The position numbers and the translations under genes are program-made. A DNA stretch of 20,031 bases from SMXL01 sp964527795 (GTDB lineage Bacteria > Bacteroidota > Rhodothermia > Rhodothermales > UBA10348): the NCBI GenBank assembly GCA_964527795.1, contig CAZGOS010000029.1, positions 1 to 20,031 on the forward strand, in the 5' to 3' direction. The notes under the pieces are model-generated. The model made no database searches. It saw nothing but the letters and a program-made list of their open reading frames with translations, and was not told the DNA's origin. Positions 6,346 through 12,839 of the stretch are shown here, piece after piece; position 1 is the first letter of the stretch; every line of letters starts with the position of its first letter.

Positions 6346-7953
6346 TCAACGGTTCCTTACACGCGTAATCGGTTTCGATACCGAAATGTTCACTCCAACC
6401 ACGCGGTAGAAATACTGGCCGACCGGCAGATCTCTCAAATCGGCGTCGAAATGTTGCTCCGACCCGGCCGCTACGACGCCTTTGAAGATCGTTTTCAATT
6501 CGCGACCGAGCAGATCGTAAACCGAAACGCTGAGCTGTTGCGTTTTCGGAATCGCGAGCGAGATCGTCAGACGCTCGGTAAACGGATTTGGATAAGCCTC
6601 CGTGACGACGAACTCCGTTGGCACATCGGCTGAGACGATATCTACGAATGTACCGGCTGCCGTCGGCTGAATGATGAAAAGCCCGTCGACGCTGCTGGAC
6701 ACGGCGATCACTCCGCTATCGAAGAACGGATAGTTGCTCCACGTGCCGTCCCACCGCGAAAGATCGGCAGGATGCGTATCAAAATGGGCCACTTCCACGG
6801 GATTCAGGATATCCGAGATATCGAGAATGCGAAGCCCATCGATATAGTTGGACTGGTAGACAAAGTCCCCTTTGACGTAAAGATTGTGGTCGATGGAGAG
6901 CTCCGCTGACAGGTATTCCTTCACCAGTACCGGATCGTCCAGCTGCGCGATATCCCAGATGAGCGTTCTCGTGTGCGGTGTTTGACCTCTCGCTTCATCC
7001 AATTCATCGTTCTGGATAAAAAATGTATGATCTTCTGTCAGCCAGCCCTGGTGGATGTACTCCGAGTTGGGATATGTAGCGGACGCGATTGACGTCGGCG
7101 CGCTCTTATCCGTAACGTCAGCGATATTAACGTGCGTTTCGTTGGCACCAACACAAATCTCGCGACCCTGATACCGGACGTCCGGTCCGTGGTAAACGAC
7201 GCATTGGGCGTCGTGCGTATAACCGGATCCTATTCGGCCCGTGCCCTCAGCAGCAAAACATCCTGCAAACTGGGGATTGGTCGGGTTTTCCAGGCTGACC
7301 ATGTGAAGACCGCCACCGCAGGAGGTTGCCCCGCGAGCGCCCACTACATATGCGTATCCTGTCTCTTCGTTGATGACAATATTGTGTGCGGACGTGAACC
7401 CTGTGTAAACGGCTGTCGCCTCGAAGACCGGCGGTTCGACCTCGAACTCGGTCAATCTGGTAAGATCAAAGATCTGGATCCCGTTGCCGCTCGTTCCGTC
7501 GGACACGATATAGGCGTAATCCTGATACGTTTTGATGTCTCGCCAGACGGACGGCTTCGACCCATTGTGGAAAAGCTGTCCGACAAATACCGGATTCAGC
7601 GGATCCGTGATATTCACGAACGCCGTGCCGTCCTCCCGACCGACGAGCGCATACTCATCACCTGTCTGCGGGTCCGTCCAACCCCAGAGATCGTTGAGTT
7701 GGCATCGGCGCATAGGTGCGTTTCCGCTCCGGCAAGTCATGGTGGCGCCGATATCCTCCGGGATCAGTACCGACATCAGGTCGGCTTCTTCGCATGAAAA
7801 ACCGCCCGCATCGCCGTCCAGACAGATCACACGTTCACCTGTTTTGCCGGCCAATTGCGCAGACACAGATTGCCCGGCCGAGACGAAGAGAATTGCAGAT
7901 AATGCCAGCGTGGAGATGAACTTCGACAAGGTACTGAGGCCTGAGCGGATCAT
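6346..7953 (-). CDS. Secreted choice-of-anchor B family protein with T9SS sorting domain
   Basis: This 535-residue protein starts with a signal peptide (residues 1-32, cleavage likely after SVSA). A body rich in LVIVD-type beta-propeller repeats follows, for example YALVGREDGTAFVNITDPLNP, VYQSNYIDGLRILDISDILNP and VSSSVDGLFII. This layout matches the choice-of-anchor B family. The last ~87 residues (from 449) form a type A T9SS C-terminal domain, with the hallmark YPNPF at 454-458, SVYDLLGRE and a GQYFYRV-type strand. It is therefore expected to cross the outer membrane by the type IX system and be anchored at or released from the surface. Several cysteines in the N-terminal half suggest disulphides. 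Its ligand or activity is unknown. The ATG has AGG seven bases upstream. It is convergent with DUF368 and divergent from the dehydrogenase gene. Confidence 0.88.
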   Translation of the reverse strand: MIRSGLSTLSKFISTLALSAILFVSAGQSVSAQLAGKTGERVICLDGDAGGFSCEEADLMSVLIPEDIGATMTCRSGNAPMRRCQLNDLWGWTDPQTGDEYALVGREDGTAFVNITDPLNPVFVGQLFHNGSKPSVWRDIKTYQDYAYIVSDGTSGNGIQIFDLTRLTEFEVEPPVFEATAVYTGFTSAHNIVINEETGYAYVVGARGATSCGGGLHMVSLENPTNPQFAGCFAAEGTGRIGSGYTHDAQCVVYHGPDVRYQGREICVGANETHVNIADVTDKSAPTSIASATYPNSEYIHQGWLTEDHTFFIQNDELDEARGQTPHTRTLIWDIAQLDDPVLVKEYLSAELSIDHNLYVKGDFVYQSNYIDGLRILDISDILNPVEVAHFDTHPADLSRWDGTWSNYPFFDSGVIAVSSSVDGLFIIQPTAAGTFVDIVSADVPTEFVVTEAYPNPFTERLTISLAIPKTQQLSVSVYDLLGRELKTIFKGVVAAGSEQHFDADLRDLPVGQYFYRVVGVNISVSKPITRVRNR

Positions 7954-8050
7954 TTTACCTGTTTGGTTTTGCAGTTGATTTGTATAGTCTGAATCGGAAA
8001 GTCCAGGGTGGATCTTGAAATAATAGTCTTCCAGATCATGCGATAAAGGC

Positions 8051-8066
8051 GAATGTTTTTACATTC
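8051..8066. repeat. Inverted repeat in the divergent choice-of-anchor B / SDR intergenic region
   Basis: GAATGT (8051-8056) and ACATTC (8061-8066) are exact reverse complements around a TTTT centre. The site lies 71 bases upstream of the dehydrogenase ATG and 98 bases upstream of the choice-of-anchor B start, a position suited to an operator acting on one or both genes. I found no clear promoter on either strand in this region. If an upstream ATG (8053) were the true SDR start, the repeat would be coding, which I think unlikely. Confidence 0.35.
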
Positions 8067-8136
8067 CGAAACCGACATACTGACTCCAAACGTATTAAAT
8101 CGGGAGTTTTTTCAGCCAGGAAATCAGCCAGAAAAA

Positions 8137-8910
8137 ATGTATACACTTAACGACCGCATTGTGTTCATCACAGGCGCCAGTTCCGGTATTGGAGCAGCCT
8201 GTTCCGAAGCTTTTGCCGCCAGGGGCTGCAAACTGATCGTTTGTGCAAGAAGAATTGAGCGTTTGCGTAAGCTCGCCTCAGAATGGGAGAAAACATACGA
8301 TGTTCCAGTTTATGCTTTCGAACTGGACGTTTCACGTCCGGACCGGGTTCCGTATGAGATTGAGCGTATTCCTGCTGAATGGAAAGAAATCGACATTCTG
8401 GTCAATAATGCCGGAAAGGCTCTTGGGATGGATACTTCGTATGAAACACGCCTGGATCACATTGACGGAATGCTCGATACGAACGTAAAAGGTCTTCTTT
8501 ATCTGAATCGGGCGGTAATTCCCGGAATGATCGAACGAAATCGAGGTCATGTCATCCAGATCGGCTCAGTCGCCGGTCGTTGGGTGTACCCGGGCGGCAC
8601 CGTCTATTGCGCCACAAAACACGCCGTACGCGCGATAAACGAGGGTTTGAAGATGGATTTGCACGGAACGGCGATTCGGGTATCATCCGTGGATCCAGGT
8701 CTTGTCGAGACGGAGTTCAGTCTTGTGCGCTTCGACGGTGATTCCAATCAGGCAGATTCGGTCTATCACGGCGTAGACGCGCTCACTGCACAGGACGTAG
8801 CCGATTCGGTTCTTTTTTGCGCAACCCGCCCTCCGCACGTCAATATCAACGAAATTTCGCTCATGTGTGTGGATCAGTCGTCACCTACGATGGTGAATCG
8901 AGACTCGTGA
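8137..8910 (+). CDS. Short-chain dehydrogenase/reductase (SDR), classical, NADP-type
   Basis: This is a 257-residue classical SDR. The cofactor motif TGASSGIG lies at residues 12-19. R38/R39 after the second strand favour NADP(H). NNAG is at 90-93, N116 is in place, and the catalytic triad is S144, Y157 and K161 (YCATK). The motif set and the VDPGLVETEFS segment resemble the YdfG-type 3-hydroxy acid dehydrogenases, but the substrate cannot be assigned safely. The start is placed at the ATG of MYTLNDRIVFITGA because the fold begins there. An in-frame ATG at 8053 would add 28 residues unlike any SDR and would cover the intergenic inverted repeat. The ATG is preceded by a run of six A. The gene is followed by a 284-base region before the amidohydrolases, so co-transcription is uncertain. 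Confidence 0.9.
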   Translation: MYTLNDRIVFITGASSGIGAACSEAFAARGCKLIVCARRIERLRKLASEWEKTYDVPVYAFELDVSRPDRVPYEIERIPAEWKEIDILVNNAGKALGMDTSYETRLDHIDGMLDTNVKGLLYLNRAVIPGMIERNRGHVIQIGSVAGRWVYPGGTVYCATKHAVRAINEGLKMDLHGTAIRVSSVDPGLVETEFSLVRFDGDSNQADSVYHGVDALTAQDVADSVLFCATRPPHVNINEISLMCVDQSSPTMVNRDS

Positions 8911-8924
8911 CGAAGCGCTCGGAC

Positions 8925-8955
8925 TTGCATCCGCCGCATGAATAGTCGATATTAT
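8925..8955 (+). promoter_or_regulatory. Candidate promoter of the first amidohydrolase gene
   Basis: TATTAT (8950-8955) matches the -10 box seen in the two better promoters of this window. A weak -35, TTGCAT (8925-8930), lies 19 bases before it. Transcription would start near 8962, giving a long 5' untranslated region of about 230 bases. The -35 is poor and the spacing long, so this is tentative. Confidence 0.3.
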
Positions 8956-8960
8956 CTGCT

Positions 8961-9125
8961 GAAAATAGCTGACCCTCCCTCTCAGCATTTTCTTCCGGGC
9001 CCGCTTCGTTTTTCGAGGTGGGCCTTCCTTTTTTGCACTTTTTCTGCCTTTCTTTTTTTCGAGGCCGGCCTCGCCACCGGCCATTCTGCGCAATCTTTGC
9101 CGGTGTTGCTTTCTTTTTTCCCATT
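8961..9125 (+). other. Structured, pyrimidine-rich leader before the first amidohydrolase gene
   Basis: No gene is supported in 8911-9194. The region starts with a hairpin: GAAAAT (8961-8966) and GCTGA (8968-8972) pair with TCAGC (8982-8986) and ATTTTC (8987-8992), with one bulged A. Repeated T-runs follow on the plus strand, at roughly 9009-9013, 9029-9034, 9039-9043, 9053-9059 and 9113-9119. Within them sits a perfect 14-bp palindrome CGAGGCCGGCCTCG (9060-9073). The hairpin could end transcripts from the dehydrogenase gene, though its T-run is inside the stem. Alternatively the whole stretch is a leader of the following gene. The strand bias in pyrimidines is unlike the rest of the window. 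Confidence 0.4.
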
Positions 9126-9194
9126 CCCGGCGTACCGTTTCGCACGATCAGACACGGACCGAAGGCCCCATTCCTGAGAAGATCCCACACCGCA

Positions 9195-10874
9195 ATGCGA
9201 GACATCCCTATTCTGATAACGGTTTTTGGTATCGTCCTAACCGGCCCACTTTCATGTGCTCCTTCCGCTGATTTCGATACGATCCTGAGCGGCGGCACCA
9301 TCTACGACGGATCGGGTTCGGCCCCGTTCATTGCAGACGTCGGTATTCGAGCGGATACAATCGGCGCCATCGGCGATTTGTCTACGGCCTCGGCACGGCA
9401 GGAACTCGATGTGAATGGTCTTGCAGTGAGTCCGGGTTTTATCAATGTGCTCAGTTGGGCGACAACATCCCTGATAGAAGACGGCCGTTCCATGAGTGAT
9501 ATCGTTCAGGGTGTAACGCTGGAAGTCTTCGGTGAAGGATGGTCCGAAGGCCCGTTGAACGCGTCGATGAAGGAAGAGGCCATTCGAACACAGGGCGATA
9601 TCAAATTCGATATCGACTGGACGACGCTCGGCGAGTATCTAACGTCGCTCGAACGACGAGGCATCTCAACCAACGTAGCCTCCTTTGTTGGCGCAACAAC
9701 GGTGCGCATACACGAAATCGGCGAAGAGGATCGCGCACCGACGCCCGATGAGCTCGGCCGCATGAAGCACCTCGTCCGACAGGCCATGGAGGAAGGAGCG
9801 CTCGGTCTGGGTTCGTCCCTGATCTATACCCCGGCGTTCTATGCCGATACGGCGGAGCTTATCGAGCTTGCTAAAGTAGCGGCCGAATACGGCGGTCTGT
9901 ACATCTCCCACATGCGCAGCGAGGGCAATCGGCTGTTGGAATCCGTCGACGAGCTGATCGAAATTGCGCAATCGGCAGGAATTCGAGCCGAAATATATCA
10001 CCTCAAAGCAGCGGGTCAGGAAAACTGGGGAAAACTCGATGGGGTGATCGAACGCGTAGAAGCCGCGCGCGGGCAAGGTCTCGCCATCACGGCCGACATG
10101 TACACCTACACCGCGGGGTCAACGGGTCTGGACGCCGCCATGCCTCCCTGGGTTCAGGAGAACGGTTATGGTGCGTGGCGGGAACGTCTGCAGGACCGTG
10201 AAACCAGGGCTCGTGTCCTCAGCGAGATGCAGACGCCGACCGACGAGTGGGAGAATCTTTATCTGGCGGCAGGCGCCGAAGGAACACTGCTCGTCGGATT
10301 CCGACAGGACTCCCTGCGCTATCTGACCGGAAAAACACTTCTTGAAGCTTCCGAGATGCGCGGAACGACGCCGGAAGAAACGGCGATTGATCTCGTCATT
10401 GCCGATAGTTCTCGCGTCGATGTGGTTTATTTCCTGATGTCCGAAGAAAATGTGCGACGGCAGATTCAACTGCCGTGGGTGAGTTTTGGATCGGATGCCG
10501 CCTCGCTCAATCCGGAAGGCGTATTCCTCAACTCACAGCCTCATCCACGGGCCTACGGAAATTTCGCGCGTCTTCTGGGCAGGTACGTTCGGGAGGAAGG
10601 CCTGATTTCACTGGAAGAAGCGATTCGGCGTATGACCTCACTTCCAGCGAAAAATTTGCGACTCGAGGCGCGTGGACGCCTGGTGGAAGGCTTCTCTGCC
10701 GACATAGCTGTTTTCGATCCGGATAAGATTATCGATCATGCGACGTTCGAGGATCCGCACCGTCTGGCGACAGGCATGGTTCACGTGTTCGTTAACGGCC
10801 AGGCGGTACTCAAGAATGGGGCGCACACCGGTGTGAAAGCCGGGAGATTCGTCAAACGCGCCGGAACCGAATAG
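9195..10874 (+). CDS. Exported D-aminoacylase-type amidohydrolase with altered metal site
   Basis: This 559-residue protein belongs to the N-acyl-D-amino-acid deacylase branch of the amidohydrolase superfamily. It has the N-terminal beta-sandwich start (ILSGGTIYDGSG, about 30-41), a TIM-barrel body and the C-terminal RGRLVEGFSADIAVFDPD closure (494-510). Retained likely metal residues are H239 (ISHMRSE), H269 (YHLKAAG) and D434 (SFGSDAA). The HxH motif is absent: PGFINVLSW has L86 and W88 where family members have His. The usual GNCG or GQDG is GEGW (113-116), and the GH before T/S-V/L-R is GA (166-167). The start is the ATG at 9195, because a signal sequence (hydrophobic ILITVFGIVL, then LSC at 19-21) begins there; C21 may be lipidated, though the lipobox is imperfect. 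Deacylation of N-acyl amino acids is the family role; whether this member does so is open. A similar gene follows 63 bases later. Confidence 0.85.
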   Translation: MRDIPILITVFGIVLTGPLSCAPSADFDTILSGGTIYDGSGSAPFIADVGIRADTIGAIGDLSTASARQELDVNGLAVSPGFINVLSWATTSLIEDGRSMSDIVQGVTLEVFGEGWSEGPLNASMKEEAIRTQGDIKFDIDWTTLGEYLTSLERRGISTNVASFVGATTVRIHEIGEEDRAPTPDELGRMKHLVRQAMEEGALGLGSSLIYTPAFYADTAELIELAKVAAEYGGLYISHMRSEGNRLLESVDELIEIAQSAGIRAEIYHLKAAGQENWGKLDGVIERVEAARGQGLAITADMYTYTAGSTGLDAAMPPWVQENGYGAWRERLQDRETRARVLSEMQTPTDEWENLYLAAGAEGTLLVGFRQDSLRYLTGKTLLEASEMRGTTPEETAIDLVIADSSRVDVVYFLMSEENVRRQIQLPWVSFGSDAASLNPEGVFLNSQPHPRAYGNFARLLGRYVREEGLISLEEAIRRMTSLPAKNLRLEARGRLVEGFSADIAVFDPDKIIDHATFEDPHRLATGMVHVFVNGQAVLKNGAHTGVKAGRFVKRAGTE

Positions 10875-10937
10875 AATGCCGATTGAGACATTCCATCCGC
10901 TTCGAATTGCATCAGGACCATCATTTGCGCTCCCGAA

Positions 10938-12572
10938 ATGAAAAGTAACCGGAACTCTGCTCCGTTCGCGCTCGCGATCTCGCTCATCATCGGGCTTTCA
11001 CCGGCGAACCACGGTCTCCACGCACAGGATAGAGTCGGCGGCCCCGTCTATTCGGTTATTATTGCCGGTGGCGATGTCTACGACGGGCTCGGCAGTGAGG
11101 CCGTCCGGGCGGATGTCGGAATTATCGGCGATCGCATCGCTCACATCGGCGACCTCTCCGGCGCTCGAGCCGCCCGTCGAATTGACGCAACGGGCCTGGC
11201 TGTCGTACCCGGCTTCATCGACATACACAGTCACGCGACATCCGGTTCACTTGAGAGCAGTGGTATCGTGCAAAGACCGCTGGCTGAAAACTATCTGCGA
11301 CAAGGGGTTACGACTGCCATGGGTGGACAGGATGGAGGTTCACCCCTTGACATAGCAGAATTTCTCGCCTACCTCGACAGTACCCCGAGCGCCATAAACA
11401 TCGGACTGTTCATTGGCCATGGAAGCGTAAGAGCACATGTAATCGGACAGGAGAACCGCGCACCGTCAGCGGAAGAACTGGCAGAAATGATCGACCTGGT
11501 GCAGCGTGCGATCGACGACGGTGCCTTCGGTCTTTCATCGGGCCTTGAGTACACGCCCGGTGCGTTTGCCGACGCCCGTGAGCTCATTTCGCTCGCCACG
11601 CCGCTCGCCTCCGGCGGTGGAATCTATATCAGCCATATCCGGGATGAGGGTGGACGCGTCCTGGAGAGCATAAGCGAAGTTATTGATGTCGGAGAAAAGG
11701 CCGGCGTCGCGGCTCAGGTAACCCACCACAAAGTGATTGGAAAAGGCAGGTGGGGGCAGAGCGTGGAAACGCTTGCGCTGATCGAAGCCGCCAGAAAACG
11801 TGGTGTGGACGTGATGAGCGATCAGTATCCATACACGGCGTCCAGTACCGGCTTGACCATTCTTCTTCCCGGTTGGGCCAAGGAAGGTGGGTTCGATCGA
11901 CTCATTGAACGGCTTCAGGATCCGAATACGCGCACGCAGATTCGAACCGATGTCATAGAACATATCCGGGAAGAACGGGGGGGAGACCCGGCGAGCATTG
12001 TCGCGGCCCGCTGTCCGGAAGAACCGGAATACAACGGCCTCAGCCTTGCGGATATTCTTATCCGCGACCAGAAACAGGTCACGGTTGAGGGCGCTGCAGA
12101 CGTAGCCCTGCGCCTGATCGAAGGAGGCGGCTGCTCAGGCGTGTTTCATTCCATGTCGGAAGAAGACGTACGCCGCATCATGCAACATCCCACAACCATG
12201 ATTGCTTCAGACGGCGGCGTCCCGGACCCGGGTGTCGGAGTACCTCACCCCAGGAATTATGGAACCTTCGCTCGGGTATTGGGGCACTATGTGCGCGAAG
12301 AAGGTGTGCTCTCTTTCGCTGAGGCCATTCAAAAAATGACCGGTTTTCCGGCGAATCGTCTGCATTTGGTAGATCGAGGCCGGCTTGCCGAAGGCGCCGT
12401 CGCCGACCTGGCCGTTCTGGATCCCAATACGATTACGGACCATGCTGTTTTTGGCGATCCGCATCATTTCGCTACCGGGATCATGTATGTCTTCGTCTCA
12501 GGACAAATCGCTTTACTCCGCGGTGAAATGACGGGAATTCGAGCCGGCAAGGCACTTCGTCGCAGGAATTAG
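10938..12572 (+). CDS. Exported D-aminoacylase (N-acyl-D-amino-acid deacylase family)
   Basis: This 544-residue protein is a paralogue of the preceding gene product, with an intact metal site. It shows the HxH pair H97/H99 (PGFIDIHSH), GQDGG at 130-134 (Asp where classical enzymes have Cys), GH at 160-161, H233 (ISHIRDE), H263/H264 (VTHHK) and D425 (IASDGG). The C-terminal RGRLAEGAVADLAVLDP closes the fold. Known members hydrolyse N-acyl-D-amino acids to the free D-amino acid and a carboxylate with zinc; relatives act on dipeptides or hydantoin-like substrates, so the substrate is not fixed. A signal peptide (residues 1-29, ending GLHA) sends it to the periplasm. No terminator is visible in the 63 bases before it, so it is probably co-transcribed with the upstream gene. 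The TonB receptor starts 267 bases downstream. Confidence 0.9.
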   Translation: MKSNRNSAPFALAISLIIGLSPANHGLHAQDRVGGPVYSVIIAGGDVYDGLGSEAVRADVGIIGDRIAHIGDLSGARAARRIDATGLAVVPGFIDIHSHATSGSLESSGIVQRPLAENYLRQGVTTAMGGQDGGSPLDIAEFLAYLDSTPSAINIGLFIGHGSVRAHVIGQENRAPSAEELAEMIDLVQRAIDDGAFGLSSGLEYTPGAFADARELISLATPLASGGGIYISHIRDEGGRVLESISEVIDVGEKAGVAAQVTHHKVIGKGRWGQSVETLALIEAARKRGVDVMSDQYPYTASSTGLTILLPGWAKEGGFDRLIERLQDPNTRTQIRTDVIEHIREERGGDPASIVAARCPEEPEYNGLSLADILIRDQKQVTVEGAADVALRLIEGGGCSGVFHSMSEEDVRRIMQHPTTMIASDGGVPDPGVGVPHPRNYGTFARVLGHYVREEGVLSFAEAIQKMTGFPANRLHLVDRGRLAEGAVADLAVLDPNTITDHAVFGDPHHFATGIMYVFVSGQIALLRGEMTGIRAGKALRRRN

Positions 12573-12636
12573 CCGAAACATGTACGTCGACACGGAATCA
12601 ATGAACCTGCCGGAAAACGGCACCGGACAGGCGTGC

Positions 12637-12666
12637 TTGACGCCATTTCAAGCCATATTACGTAAT
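12637..12666 (+). promoter_or_regulatory. Candidate promoter and palindromic operator upstream of the TonB receptor
   Basis: TTGACG (12637-12642, one mismatch to the -35) is followed after 18 bases by CGTAAT (12661-12666, four of six bases). The -10 overlaps a perfect 10-bp palindrome ATTACGTAAT (12657-12666). This is an arrangement expected for a repressor site, but the promoter match is modest. The rest of 12573-12839 holds no gene; a short TGCCG/CGGCA hairpin near 12608-12622 has no T-run and is not a convincing terminator. Confidence 0.3.
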
Positions 12667-12839
12667 GCGTATAGGCCGCTTCAGTAAGGGAAATCCTTGC
12701 ATTAATGAATATTTCTTCCTTAGTTGCGGCAATTCTGACACTTGAGTAACTCATTTTTCCCGATCGGTTCTCCTTCTGGCGAGAGTCCCGAAGCACATAT
12801 CGGCGTCGAGCTGTTCGTTCACAACCCTGGTAGATTGCC

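Noticed and set aside
8053..8136. 28-residue extension of the SDR
   Set aside because: The classical SDR fold begins at the ATG at 8137; the extension has no SDR character and spans an inverted repeat.
9018..9194. N-terminal extension of the first amidohydrolase
   Set aside because: The frame is open upstream, but the signal peptide begins at the ATG at 9195, and the extra residues are low-complexity Phe/Arg/Pro-rich.
8885..9301. Lys/Arg-rich open frame on the minus strand
   Set aside because: Its composition follows from the A/G-rich complement of the T-runs, it overlaps the start of a clear amidohydrolase gene, and it shows no domain.
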